A stretch of DNA of 64,000 nt from an uncultured Fibrobacter sp. (GTDB lineage: Bacteria; Fibrobacterota; Fibrobacteria; Fibrobacterales; Fibrobacteraceae), in assembly GCF_900316465.1 (NCBI RefSeq), contig NZ_ONDD01000001.1, positions 181,471-245,470 on the forward strand. The letters run 5' to 3'. Made by a program: the position numbers and the translations under genes. The stretch's first letter is position 1; each line of letters opens with the position of its first letter. Of this stretch, positions 52,480 to 61,355 are shown in pieces. The notes under the pieces were generated by a model. It was not told the origin of the DNA and ran no database searches. It saw only the letters and a program-made list of their open reading frames with translations.

Positions 52480-53492
52480 TTGAATTCAGTCGGCATATCG
52501 CCATCTAGAATACACCAGACATTCCACCCCGTATACCTGAAGGGCTCAGGCCGGCACAATCTCGGGAAATTCATTCCCGACAGGCCCATGTTGCGCTGAA
52601 TACATTTAGCACCGTCGTTATAGTATTCTATATAATCATTGCAGGAATCTTCTGAAGATTTTCCAGAACGCGCTTTATAACCCGTTTTGGTACACGTCTC
52701 ATTTTCAAAGATCCATGTAAGTTCACTGTCGGTGATTTTCAGGTTGTACTTTTCAATGAAAATGGTATCAACGTAATCGGAGTTCGGATTATCACCGACA
52801 AACGTCACCATCGAATCACCATCAAACCATCTTTTTTCAAAGCCATGTATAGTCGTATCTTGAGCAGGCGGAACATAGCTGGGATTTTTCACGGTCCATC
52901 GAGTAATTGTAGAATCGGTCAACTTGATTAGCAGCAATTTAGATTCAAACTCTCCATAATAAAAGATGTCTACACCAACTGAAATTTTTTGCGTGTAGGC
53001 ATAGTCAACTTTACGGCAACCATTCCAATCAAAACTAGAACAGCTTTGATAGTCCGAAAGCAGAAGCGAATCATTCCGCTCGACAATTATAACTTGGTTC
53101 CACCCTGGATCAGACACATAGCCACCACCCAGTTCCCCAGTAGGTTCATCTATCGTGTAGCAATATCCCCCATTTTCTGGGACAAGCCAATAAGCATTCT
53201 TTATATTCTTGCCAAAGACTTCTCTATAATATGTCGAATCTTCATCTTCTTGAAGGGGTTCGTAGCTAAAAATTTCAGCATTAACACCAGCGGTATCGAA
53301 GGGCAGTTTATTGAAATGCGGTTTAGGAGCAGTCGAGTCTTGAGAGGAGGAGCTTATTGATGAAGAACTCTCTGAGCCAACTTTCGGGGAATCCTCTTCT
53401 GAAGATTGAGAAGTCGATCCAAAATCGTCACATGCCAAAAGTGCGAATGTGACTATCCCCGTTAGCGACAAAGACAAGAACCTTTCCAGCAC
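52476..53492 (-). CDS. Ser-rich lipoprotein, paralogue of the one after tsf
   Basis: 338 residues from a GTG at 53492 with GGAGG 5 bases upstream. Lipobox LLAC, then a Ser-rich linker (SSSSISSSS, about 30-55) and a conserved domain ending in LCRPEPFRYTG and VWCILDGDMPTEFN. The gene at 57066-58181 has the same ends (LPFDTxG, IFENETC, QRNxG, LCRP, WCILDGD) and even the same upstream hairpin-T-tract-ACTTTGTAGA stretch. Function unknown; probable cell-surface protein. Confidence 0.82.
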   Translation of the reverse strand: MLERFLSLSLTGIVTFALLACDDFGSTSQSSEEDSPKVGSESSSSISSSSQDSTAPKPHFNKLPFDTAGVNAEIFSYEPLQEDEDSTYYREVFGKNIKNAYWLVPENGGYCYTIDEPTGELGGGYVSDPGWNQVIIVERNDSLLLSDYQSCSSFDWNGCRKVDYAYTQKISVGVDIFYYGEFESKLLLIKLTDSTITRWTVKNPSYVPPAQDTTIHGFEKRWFDGDSMVTFVGDNPNSDYVDTIFIEKYNLKITDSELTWIFENETCTKTGYKARSGKSSEDSCNDYIEYYNDGAKCIQRNMGLSGMNFPRLCRPEPFRYTGWNVWCILDGDMPTEFN

Positions 53493-53589
53493 AACAACCT
53501 CCAATCTCTCTACAAAGTAATAAAACTGGCCGTTTCAGACGAACCGACCAGCCCAAGAAAATGAGAAAAAATTCTGTAACATGTGCGTA

Positions 53590-56500
53590 TCAACTATTCT
53601 TTGTCGTCTTGATACTGTCGTTTTGCACTTTCAGGATGATGTCGCCTGTTTCCGGATCCATCATCATGTCAAAACTCGAACGAATGGTAAAATTATAGCC
53701 CGCGACATCGTAGCTGATATCCAGCGAATGCACCATGCACTTGTTCATGTAATCGAGGATCAGTTTATCGCGCGTGTAATCCAGCGCGTTTATGACGTTA
53801 GTCTCGTTTTGCTGCATCACGGAACTCAGGTACCTGTGATGGATTTCGTAGGTGTACTTGTCCTCGAGTTCCTTGGGAATATACGAGATTCCGCCCATGC
53901 GAATCACGGGAGAATTCTTGGTCAGGTTCCAGAAAAGGAATCCGCGATAGCCGTGGTCGTAAGATTTCGTATTCGTCGACACGCCCGATGCCATGAATTT
54001 TGCGAAAGATTCTTTACGAGCAAAGTACTTTTTCATTGCCAAGTCGTCTTCGGACATGAATGCCGAATAGATTGTTCCATACGGAGTCTTGCCAAAGACT
54101 TTTCCCACATGATAGACGCGCTTGATGTTTCCGTTGATCGTCTTTACACGGAAGGTCAATTGCTTTGTCGCGGTGCTTCTGCTCTTTACCTGTTCCGAAA
54201 TATCCGTATTCGTCCTTCCGTAATCTTCGGGAACAATTGCATTCTTGAAGAACCGCCCGGCATAATTACGGAAATCATCGACACTGCTACATTCAAACAT
54301 GTCAAGTATTCGGGCATTTACATAAAGAATTTCGCCAGTCTTTACACTGTACAGAATTACTCCGCCAGGAACAAACTCCATATAGTTCAAAGCCAATTGC
54401 TGCAGCATTTCGGCATTCTTGATAGAGCCATCAATTTTTGCCTTGAGCATGCCCCTATCTTTAATAGGCGTCAAGAGGAACTGAGTGGCGCCTATACGGA
54501 TGCTTTCTTTGGCTAAATCTATGTTGTCGGTCATGACAACAAATGGAATTTGGAGATTGCGCCGTTCAGCTTGGAAATTCTGGATGAGTTTGAAACCGTC
54601 CATTTTCGGAAGGTTCGCGTTAATCAAGGCAAGAGCCACATGACGTCCGTATTCAAGCAGCAAGTCCAGCGCCTGTTCGCCATCTTCGGCAAGCAGCACG
54701 TGGTAATCCGATCTCAAAATACTTTCAAGGAATGCCCTCTCTTGCGGATTGGCTTCGGCAATCAAGACAGTCTTCGTATTCGCCGGAAGCGTAGCCTCCT
54801 TGCCGCTAGATGAACTATCGTAAGCGCTCACATGCGTATTGCGGAAAGACAAGTCGTAAATGTGACATCCTTTATTGTCGGCAACCAGGCGCCCCCTCAT
54901 AATGACGTACATGCCACGCGTCACATAGGTCACTTCACAGGGAGCCTCGTAGGCGGCCCTTTCTGCCTCGTGAAGTGTGTAGTACACCGGGTTTTCAGGA
55001 TTGTTCGAAGCATCCTCGACTTCCTGGACATCCTTAAAACCGAGACTCAGGAGCTGTTCTTCGTACTGCCGATTCACAAACAGGAACTTGAACTTTTCAT
55101 TCTCGAACGTCATAATCGCCCTAGGAGTATTTTCCTGATAGTCGAGACGCCCGATTTTTGAATACACGGCACGCGTGTTGCTATCTTCGATGACTATTCC
55201 CGAAGTCTCCATGTGCTCCATGGTAGCCTTCAACGGTTGCGGCTTTCCATAGTAGTAGCCCTGGACTTTTTCGCAACCGATGCTCTTCAGGAATGCCATC
55301 TGTTCCTTGGTTTCTACACCTTCGGCCAAGGTCTTTAATCCAAGGCTTTTCGCCATGCGCACCATCGAGCTGATAATGGTGCGAGACACATCGTTAAAGT
55401 TCGAAAGGAAGGCCATGTCGATTTTAAGTTCGTCGAACTTGTAGTCCTTGAGCGTATTCAGCGAAGAATAACCGCTCCCGAAATCGTCCATCCAGACTTC
55501 GTAGCCAACCAGACGGAATCGCTCAATTTCATGCTGGATATACGAATCCGACGCCATGATGCTTTCGGTAATTTCTACACGGATGTAGTCACGCTCAATC
55601 TTGTATCTTTCAAGAATACCTTCGACTACCTCAAAAATATCGCAGCCGGTAAAGTCCAACCGGGAAAGGTTGAACGACACCGGAACCACAGGGTAGCCCT
55701 GGTCCAATTGTTCGCGCATTTCTCTGCAGACAAGTTCTATCACGTGGCTGTCGAGTTTATGGATTTGCTTGGATTCCTCTAATGCGCCGATAAATTCGCC
55801 CGGGTTCAAAAAGCCCTGTTCCGGATCAATCCAACGGGCGAGCGCTTCCATACCGCAAAACGTTCCTGTAATCGTTCGCACCACCGGCTGGTAGTAAACC
55901 TTGATATAGCCGTTCGCAATGGCGTCATCAATGTGGTTTACCACGTAATTGTGCAATATGAGAGTTCTGTGCAGGTCTTCGTCATATTGCCGAATAAATT
56001 TATCACCCTTTTTCTTTTGAATGTTGCAGGCGAGTTTCGCCTTTTCTATCGCGTCGAGAATATCGCTATCTGCATCGGCCTCACAAATGCCCACGTAAAT
56101 GTCCATCGAAATTTTCGAAACCGTACCTTTAACGTATTTTCGAACTTCGCACAACTTTTCTTCGAGGTTGGCAATGTCTGCAACAACGACAAAATGGTCG
56201 TTCGTGCTACGGCATACCAGGTTATCTGCAAACTGCTTTTTCAGTACGGCCGCAAAGTGAATCAAGAACTCGTTTCCGGAGCTAAAGCCGTTGGCATTGT
56301 TGTAAAGCTTCATCCCGATAATGTCGAAGAAAACCACTGCAGGGGTTTTACCTGCATTTAAAAAACCCTCTACATAGTTTTCTCCGCGGATGCGGCAATA
56401 CTCTAAATTCGGAAGCCCCGTCAGGGAATCGAAGAACCGGTCGGAATGATCGTTTACGCGCATGAAAATGGAGCGCTTGCCATTCCAGGAAATCTGCGAC

Positions 56501-56793
56501 GCCTCTACAACCAGGTCTTTTCCCGAATACGGGCAGCGAATAATCGTCACCCCTTTTTCAAGGAGTTCTTCGACAAACAATGTATTCTGTTCGTTGGCAG
56601 GAAAGAAATATTCTTCGAACTTGATTCCCTGTTCATAGGGTCTTTTCGGTTTCCAAAAAAGCGACATAGAAGGATTCACCATATAGATTTCGTGCGATTT
56701 CGCATCGAAAATCACAAACGGGTCCACCTTGGCCGTATTCAAAAGATCCACGACTACCGACGCGGGAATGTCGGATTTCTCACGCAAAGTCAT
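53590..56793 (-). CDS. PAS-degenerate GGDEF-EAL-PAS-pseudo-receiver signalling protein
   Basis: About 1067 residues from ATG 56793 (AAGGTGG 5 bases upstream; the GTG three codons earlier is weaker). Order: N-terminal PAS-like region, GGDEF-like domain (about 125-285) in which the signature is RSTNDHF and so not a working cyclase, EAL domain (about 300-545) with EALARW near residue 316 and DDFGSGYSSL intact, so probably an active c-di-GMP phosphodiesterase, then PAS-like (about 560-690), a receiver-like domain (about 700-825) where the phospho-Asp is Asn (LALINANLPKMDGF) and the conserved Lys is missing, and a further PAS-like segment to about 950. Suggests phosphorylation-independent control of c-di-GMP hydrolysis. 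No membrane segments. Confidence 0.85.
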   Translation of the reverse strand: MTLREKSDIPASVVVDLLNTAKVDPFVIFDAKSHEIYMVNPSMSLFWKPKRPYEQGIKFEEYFFPANEQNTLFVEELLEKGVTIIRCPYSGKDLVVEASQISWNGKRSIFMRVNDHSDRFFDSLTGLPNLEYCRIRGENYVEGFLNAGKTPAVVFFDIIGMKLYNNANGFSSGNEFLIHFAAVLKKQFADNLVCRSTNDHFVVVADIANLEEKLCEVRKYVKGTVSKISMDIYVGICEADADSDILDAIEKAKLACNIQKKKGDKFIRQYDEDLHRTLILHNYVVNHIDDAIANGYIKVYYQPVVRTITGTFCGMEALARWIDPEQGFLNPGEFIGALEESKQIHKLDSHVIELVCREMREQLDQGYPVVPVSFNLSRLDFTGCDIFEVVEGILERYKIERDYIRVEITESIMASDSYIQHEIERFRLVGYEVWMDDFGSGYSSLNTLKDYKFDELKIDMAFLSNFNDVSRTIISSMVRMAKSLGLKTLAEGVETKEQMAFLKSIGCEKVQGYYYGKPQPLKATMEHMETSGIVIEDSNTRAVYSKIGRLDYQENTPRAIMTFENEKFKFLFVNRQYEEQLLSLGFKDVQEVEDASNNPENPVYYTLHEAERAAYEAPCEVTYVTRGMYVIMRGRLVADNKGCHIYDLSFRNTHVSAYDSSSSGKEATLPANTKTVLIAEANPQERAFLESILRSDYHVLLAEDGEQALDLLLEYGRHVALALINANLPKMDGFKLIQNFQAERRNLQIPFVVMTDNIDLAKESIRIGATQFLLTPIKDRGMLKAKIDGSIKNAEMLQQLALNYMEFVPGGVILYSVKTGEILYVNARILDMFECSSVDDFRNYAGRFFKNAIVPEDYGRTNTDISEQVKSRSTATKQLTFRVKTINGNIKRVYHVGKVFGKTPYGTIYSAFMSEDDLAMKKYFARKESFAKFMASGVSTNTKSYDHGYRGFLFWNLTKNSPVIRMGGISYIPKELEDKYTYEIHHRYLSSVMQQNETNVINALDYTRDKLILDYMNKCMVHSLDISYDVAGYNFTIRSSFDMMMDPETGDIILKVQNDSIKTTKNS

Positions 56794-56911
56794 TGCTCCC
56801 ACCTTGATTCACATTTTCTCTCTTACCTATTAAATTAAATGATTTCGTTTGGATTTGCAAACGTTTTTTCACATTTCAACCCTAAAAACAGCCCTAACAC
56901 GCCCTTTACAC

Positions 56912-56944
56912 GCAAAAAACCGCCCCTAAGGGACGGCTTTTTGC
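56912..56944 (-). terminator. Terminator downstream of the second Ser-rich lipoprotein gene
   Basis: Minus-strand stem CCGTCCC-TTA-GGGGCGG (one G-U pair) flanked by GCAAAAA and TTTTTTGC, about 120 bases past the stop at 57066. Two further inverted repeats lie between: CAATAGGC-AATTA-GCCTATTG (56970-56990) and CGAACAACGA..TCGTTGTTCG (57004-57052). Confidence 0.7.
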
Positions 56945-57065
56945 GAAAAAATCTAGTGCCAAGCGAAGGCAATAGGCAATTAGCCTATTGTCGGAGCGAA
57001 GGGCGAACAACGACTAGCAAATCCTTTTGGAGTTCTCTCTTTTCGTTGTTCGCATATACAGTAGG

Positions 57066-58181
57066 TCAATCGGCGGCTGGAGCGTAATCCCCATCAAGGA
57101 TACACCAGACGCCATCGCCACTCTTTTTAGTGGGGCGGCACAAGTTCGGATACACCCCCTCGGGAGCACCGATATTGCGCTGCATACAATCGACACCATT
57201 GTTGATGTAATCTTGTCGTTCCTTGCACTGTTCCTGCACCGTGTGAGTCGTATCAGGAACATAGTCAGCCGTGCGGCAGGTTTCATTTTCAAAAATCCAC
57301 GTGCTTCCGATATCTGTAATCTTCACGTTGTACTTTTCAATGAAGATGGTGTCGATATACGCCTTTATAAGATTGCTGTCATAACTGACAATCGTCACCA
57401 GCGAATCTCCTTCAAAGGCATCGATTTCCCAACCCGTTGGAGGCGGCAAGGCAACCGTATCAAGCGCAGGTTCTATATACCATGGATTAGGCTTAACCCA
57501 TACCGTGATTGTAGAATCCGTCAGGCGAATCAGTTCGTATTCTTTCACTGAATCTTGATAAGCATATAGATCTTTTATTTCCGTATAGAAAAAGACTTCG
57601 TTACCCACCGTAATCTTTTTCAAATAGTCATTTACATTTCCGCAAGCACCCCAAGCGGGCATCTTGCAATCGCGTTCATCGGCGAGCATCAGCGAATCTT
57701 CACGAACTAGGATTGCGAACTTATAATCACCAGGCCAACCATTTTTATAGGAGAGCAGGACTTTTCCATTCGCATAGATATGGTCGATACCGCAAAACGG
57801 GGGCACTTTTTTCAGGGCATTAATATAGCGGCCCAAAACGACATCAGCACCTACCGCAGCGCGCTGTTCAGGCGTAAAAGGATCCAATTCGTCATACGTA
57901 TAAGTGTAGAAATCCGGCTCGATTCCCGTGGTATCGAACGGGAGCGAATCCTGCACCGTTTTCGAGGCTCCCGTTTCAGACGAAGAACTCACAAGCGGAT
58001 CCGGCGATGCAGGTCCCTCGGACGAGGAACTCCCGGTGCCGGCTTGGGACGAAGAGCTCTCGGCGCCGACTTGCGGCGTATCTTGTTCCGGTGCTTGGGA
58101 TGATGAATCCGAATCGCCACAGCCCAAAAGTGCGAAAGCGACAAAGCCTGTTACTGCCAAAGACAAAAACTTTTTCAGCAT
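57066..58181 (-). CDS. Ser-rich lipoprotein, in frame with tsf
   Basis: 371 residues from ATG 58181 with GAGGAG 7 bases upstream. Lipobox LLGC at residue about 20 (MLKKFLSLAVTGFVAFALLGC), Ser-rich linker (about 35-75), and the same conserved C-terminal pattern as the paralogue at 52476-53492 (IFENETCRTADY, QRNIGAPEG, LCRPTKKSGDG, WCILDGDYAP). The reading frame is open without a stop from the tsf start at 59072, so a 668-residue tsf-lipoprotein fusion is also encoded; the dedicated start, signal peptide and terminator hairpin in front make separate translation more likely. Confidence 0.8.
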   Translation of the reverse strand: MLKKFLSLAVTGFVAFALLGCGDSDSSSQAPEQDTPQVGAESSSSQAGTGSSSSEGPASPDPLVSSSSETGASKTVQDSLPFDTTGIEPDFYTYTYDELDPFTPEQRAAVGADVVLGRYINALKKVPPFCGIDHIYANGKVLLSYKNGWPGDYKFAILVREDSLMLADERDCKMPAWGACGNVNDYLKKITVGNEVFFYTEIKDLYAYQDSVKEYELIRLTDSTITVWVKPNPWYIEPALDTVALPPPTGWEIDAFEGDSLVTIVSYDSNLIKAYIDTIFIEKYNVKITDIGSTWIFENETCRTADYVPDTTHTVQEQCKERQDYINNGVDCMQRNIGAPEGVYPNLCRPTKKSGDGVWCILDGDYAPAAD

Positions 58182-59072
58182 AATGTTCTCCTCTTCTACA
58201 AAGTATAAAAAAACTGGCCGCCCCAGATGGGACGACCAATGACCGAGCTGCTTGGCAACGACTTCCTGGAGGTAGTCCTTGACAGAGAGCTTCTTCGGGT
58301 TCTTTTCGGACATGAAGAACTCCTGGTCTTCGAGAACGATTTCCTTGAGCACCTTGGCGACGCGGCCGTCAATCTGGCGCTGCAGGAATTCAGGCTTCGG
58401 AGCCTTGCCGGAAGCTTCGATCTGAGCCTTGGCAATTTCCTTTTCCTTTTCGATCGTTTCAGCCGGAACTGCAGCATCGTTCAATGCAACCGGAGCGAAA
58501 GCAGCGGCCTGCATGGCGATGTCCTTAGCGGCAGCCTTGAGGGCAGCTTCGTCGGCAGAGCCTTCGTAAGCGAGTTCGGTAATCACACCGATCTTGCCCT
58601 TCATGTGGCTGTAAACGCCAAACACGGAGTTTGCAGTCTTCTTCATTTCGGCGAACTTGCGGAAGTCGATGTTTTCCTGGATCTTGACGAGCACGTCCTG
58701 GAGCACATCGTTGATCTTCTTGCCATCGACAACGGCGTTCTTGAGGTCTTCGACAGAGGCGATAGCCTGAGTTTCGACAGCCTTCACAGCCATGTTGGCG
58801 AGAGCGACGAAGTCGTCGTTGTTGGAAACCGGTTCAGTTTCGCAAGAGAGTTCGAAAGCAGCAGCCTTGTCGGCGGTTTCGATGAGGTAGATGCGGCCTT
58901 CCTTAGCGGCCTTGTCAGCGCGCTTGGCGGCAACAGCAGCACCCTGCTTGCGGAGGAGTTCAACGGCCTTGTCCATGTCGCCGTCAGTTTCGGTGAGGGC
59001 CTTCTTGCACTGCATCATGCCCACGCCAGTCTTCTGACGGAGTTCGTTAACGAGGGAAGCGGTAATCTGCAT
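58182..59072 (-). CDS. tsf: Elongation factor Ts, without its own stop codon
   Basis: About 297 codons before the lipoprotein ATG. Nucleotide-exchange factor for EF-Tu. N-terminal UBA-like start MQITASLVNELRQKTGVGMM and CKKALTETDGDMDKAV, core with SCETEPVSNNDDFVALANMA (TDFVA-type block), and C-terminal EFFMSEKNPKKLSVKDYLQEV, all as expected. After KQLG the usual last strand (VTGFIRF type) is replaced by HWSSHLGRPVFLYFVEEENI, which is encoded by the terminator hairpin and lipoprotein leader. There is no stop before the lipoprotein gene. It follows rpsB after 1 base. Either read-through is prevented by termination or the last codons are disrupted. Confidence 0.85.
58207..58238 (-). terminator. 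Terminator hairpin inside the tsf reading frame
   Basis: Minus strand TGGTCGTCCC-ATCT-GGGGCGGCCA (58238-58215), one G-U pair at two positions, followed by GTTTTTTT. It sits between tsf and the lipoprotein ATG and is translated if tsf reads on. Confidence 0.85.
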
Positions 59073-59073
59073 A

Positions 59074-59814
59074 TTACTTTTCTTCCTCGCCGTTGTCGAA
59101 CTTCTTAGCTTCTTCCTTGTCGGCCTTCTTGTCAGCAGTACGCTTCTGGACGTTAGCTGCGATGTAGTCGACGATGAGCGTGAGAGACTTCACGGCGTCG
59201 TCGTTAGCCGGAATCGGATAGTCCACGAGAGTCGGGTCGACGTTCGTGTCGCAAATGCCGATGATAGGAATGTGGAGGCGGCGAGCTTCAGCCACGGCGA
59301 TCTTTTCGTGAGCGAGGTCGGTCACGACGAGGAGGCCCGGGAGGTTCACCATTTCACGGATGCCACCGAACACGGAAAGGAGCTTTTCGCGTTCACGGTT
59401 CTTGTCGAGGACTTCCTTCTTGGAGAGAGCCTGGAAAGTACCATCAGCTTCCATAGCGTCGATCTTGTCAATCTTCTTGATGGACTTACGAACGGTCTGG
59501 AAGTTCGTGAGCATACCACCGAGCCAGCGGTTGGTCACGGAGAACTGGTTGCAAGAAGCAGCAGCGTCGAGCACGCACTGACGAGCGGTCGGCTTGGTGC
59601 CAACGAAGAGCACGGTCTTGCCAGATTCAGAGATCTTGGCAGCGGCCTTGGCGGCTTCTTCAAGGAGTTCACGAGTCTTGGAGAGGTTGAGAACGTAGAT
59701 GCCGTTCTTTTCAGCCAAGATGTAGGGTTTCATTTTCGGGTTCCAGCGCTGAGTCTGGTGACCAAAGTGGGAGCCTGCAGCAAGCAGATCTTCGACAGAA
59801 GGCAGATTTGCCAT
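59074..59814 (-). CDS. rpsB: Small ribosomal subunit protein uS2
   Basis: 246 residues. MANLPSVEDLLAAGSHFGHQ start, FVGTKPTARQCVLDAA, RWLGGMLTNFQTVR and PIIGICDTNVDPTLVDYPIP are S2 signatures; a Lys/Glu-rich tail follows. ATG 59814 is clear; the open frame continues upstream without meaning. It precedes tsf by one base. The 177 bases between it and the opposite-strand flavodoxin gene probably hold its leader. Confidence 0.97.
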   Translation of the reverse strand: MANLPSVEDLLAAGSHFGHQTQRWNPKMKPYILAEKNGIYVLNLSKTRELLEEAAKAAAKISESGKTVLFVGTKPTARQCVLDAAASCNQFSVTNRWLGGMLTNFQTVRKSIKKIDKIDAMEADGTFQALSKKEVLDKNREREKLLSVFGGIREMVNLPGLLVVTDLAHEKIAVAEARRLHIPIIGICDTNVDPTLVDYPIPANDDAVKSLTLIVDYIAANVQKRTADKKADKEEAKKFDNGEEEK

Positions 59815-59991
59815 AATGTATTTTCCTTTTCGGTTGTTACTACCCGGACTGCAATTAAGCCGCGAAGCGATGCCCGAACCTAGGGGTGTGGACCTCGCCA
59901 CCGAAGCGACTCTCGCAAGCCGGTGATTGGTTTTACTCGTGCGTAATTGCCCGAGCGCGCGAAAAAATAGAAAAATTCTAAATTTGTGTCC
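59815..59991. promoter_or_regulatory. Leader/promoter region of rpsB-tsf
   Basis: 177 bases, G/C-rich in its middle, with imperfect hairpins (for example CACCGG..CGGTGG on the minus strand near 59895-59925). S2 autoregulatory leaders occur in other bacteria; a similar role here is inference. It also carries the promoter of the gene starting at 59992. Confidence 0.35.
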
Positions 59992-60747
59992 ATGTCTGAA
60001 AAGAAGAAAGTATTGATTATGGTCGCAAGCCCCAAAAAGGAGCGCAGCGGAACCCTGATTCCGACCAAGGCGTTCGTAGAAGGCCTGGAAGAAAGCGGCC
60101 TGTACGAGTCTGAATACCTTTTTATCGACAAATTGAATATCAAGCCCTGCCGCGGGTGCTTGAGCTGCTGGGGTCGTGAAGACGGCAGCTGCTTCATGAA
60201 GGACGATGACGTGCCCTGGGTGCGCGAAAAGCTCACGAATGCCGACATCGTTATCTGGAGTTTCCCGCTGTATCTGTTCGGCGTGCCGGGCCAGATGAAG
60301 GTCCTGATGGACCGCATCGTGGGCATGGTTCACCCCTACATGGGCCAGAAGCTCAAGGAAGGCGCCACGGCCATGAATTCGCATTTGCACGGATTGCAGT
60401 TCCAGAAAGAAGGCCAGAAGATCATTCTGCTTTCGAGCTGCGCCTGGATGGACTTGGACGTGGTCTACGAACCGATTGTGAAGCAGTTCGACATTATCTT
60501 GGGGCACGAGGGCTACACGCTCATCGCCTGCCCGCAGATGCGTGCGCTCGACCACCGCGGTGGTCCGCGTCGCTTGAACATGCTGCGCGAAAAGTACCGC
60601 AAGGGCGGCGCAGAACTCGCCGCCACCGGCAAGCTTTCGAAAGAAGCAATCGACCTGATGCAGAAACCGATTTTTAGCGACGAAGCTTACGAGACGCTGG
60701 TCGTCGAATTCGTGACGCACATGTTCGACCGCGACGATAATTTCTAA
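59992..60747 (+). CDS. Flavodoxin-fold NAD(P)H-dependent oxidoreductase, iron-sulfur flavoprotein-like
   Basis: 251 residues. FMN-binding start LIMVASPKKERSGTLIPTKA, cysteine cluster NIKPCRGCLSCW and DGSCFMKDDD (near residues 45-62), and WSFPLYLFGVPGQMKVLMDR, typical of NADPH-dependent FMN reductases and iron-sulfur flavoproteins. It lies on the opposite strand between rpsI and rpsB, interrupting the common rplM-rpsI-rpsB-tsf order. ATG 59992 with a GTG two codons upstream as alternative; no clear ribosome site. Electron partner unknown. Confidence 0.85.
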   Translation: MSEKKKVLIMVASPKKERSGTLIPTKAFVEGLEESGLYESEYLFIDKLNIKPCRGCLSCWGREDGSCFMKDDDVPWVREKLTNADIVIWSFPLYLFGVPGQMKVLMDRIVGMVHPYMGQKLKEGATAMNSHLHGLQFQKEGQKIILLSSCAWMDLDVVYEPIVKQFDIILGHEGYTLIACPQMRALDHRGGPRRLNMLREKYRKGGAELAATGKLSKEAIDLMQKPIFSDEAYETLVVEFVTHMFDRDDNF

Positions 60748-60772
60748 TAAACTAATCGGACTATCAAGAGCC

Positions 60773-60862
60773 GATGCTGACCGGAGCCTGCCCTGGGCAA
60801 CCACGGGTCAGCATGACAATTCAAGCCGTCAGGTGCTGATGCTGAGCGTCCTCAGCATGACA
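60773..60862. repeat. Two REP-like palindromes ending ATGACA
   Basis: 60773-60818: GATGCTGACC..GGTCAGCATGACA; 60838-60862: GATGCTGAG-CGTC-CTCAGCATGACA. Both are hairpins followed by ATGACA as in the elements at 34561, 37875 and 47802. Confidence 0.7.
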
Positions 60863-60885
60863 TGCTGGCGGCAAGCGTATAAAAA

Positions 60886-60914
60886 GGAAAGCCCCCGCGA
60901 AGCGGGAGCTTTCC
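60886..60914 (-). terminator. Terminator after rpsI
   Basis: GGAAAGC..GCTTTCC outer stem and CCCGC-GAA-GCGGG inner stem, followed on the minus strand by TTTTT; 20 bases past the stop at 60934. Confidence 0.9.
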
Positions 60915-60933
60915 GTAAAAGCAAATTCGCAGA

Positions 60934-61338
60934 TTAGCGCTTGCTGAACTGGAAGTGCTTACGAGCCTTCTTGCGGCCGAACTTCTTACGTTCAACGGCA
61001 CGAGAGTCGCGAGTCATGAGGCCTTCCTTCTTGAGGGCGGGCTTGACTTCAGCGTCGTTAGCAACCAGTGCGCGGGAGATGCCGAGACGGACAGCGCCCA
61101 TCTGGCCAGCGATGCCACCGCCACGAGCGGTAACTTCGACGTCCCATTCTTCCGCGTTGCCGAGGATGGCGAACGGAAGGTTAGCAATCATGTTCTGCAC
61201 TTCAGAATGGAAGTAATCCTTGAAATCACGACCATTGATAGTGCGCTTGCCGGAACCCGGCTTCAGGATCACAGCAGCGATGGCGTTCTTGCGACGGCCA
61301 GTGCCGCGGTAGATCTTCTTAGTTTTTGCGGTAGCGAT
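60934..61338 (-). CDS. rpsI: Small ribosomal subunit protein uS9, apparent AUC start
   Basis: 134 residues. Conserved YRGTGRRKNAIAAV at the start and VERKKFGRKKARKHFQFSKR at the end are those of S9. No ATG, GTG or TTG precedes the conserved N-terminus: the frame has a TGA at 61372-61374, then the Shine-Dalgarno GGAGG (61347-61351), 8 bases, and the codon ATC followed by GCT ACC GCA (ATAK). ATC at 61336-61338 sits exactly where ATG is expected. A GTG at 61272 would delete 22 conserved residues. Cotranscribed with rplM (17 bases apart). Either AUC initiation or a single-base sequence error. Confidence 0.85.
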   Translation of the reverse strand: MATAKTKKIYRGTGRRKNAIAAVILKPGSGKRTINGRDFKDYFHSEVQNMIANLPFAILGNAEEWDVEVTARGGGIAGQMGAVRLGISRALVANDAEVKPALKKEGLMTRDSRAVERKKFGRKKARKHFQFSKR

Positions 61339-61355
61339 AGAGGTATCCTCCGTTC

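Noticed and set aside
57004..57052. CGAACAACGA..TCGTTGTTCG inverted repeat as an insertion-sequence end
   Set aside because: No transposase, no target duplication and only one copy seen.
59815..60804. N-terminal extension of the rpsB frame
   Set aside because: S2 begins at the MANLPSVED start; the extension overlaps the flavodoxin-type gene antisense and has no family match.
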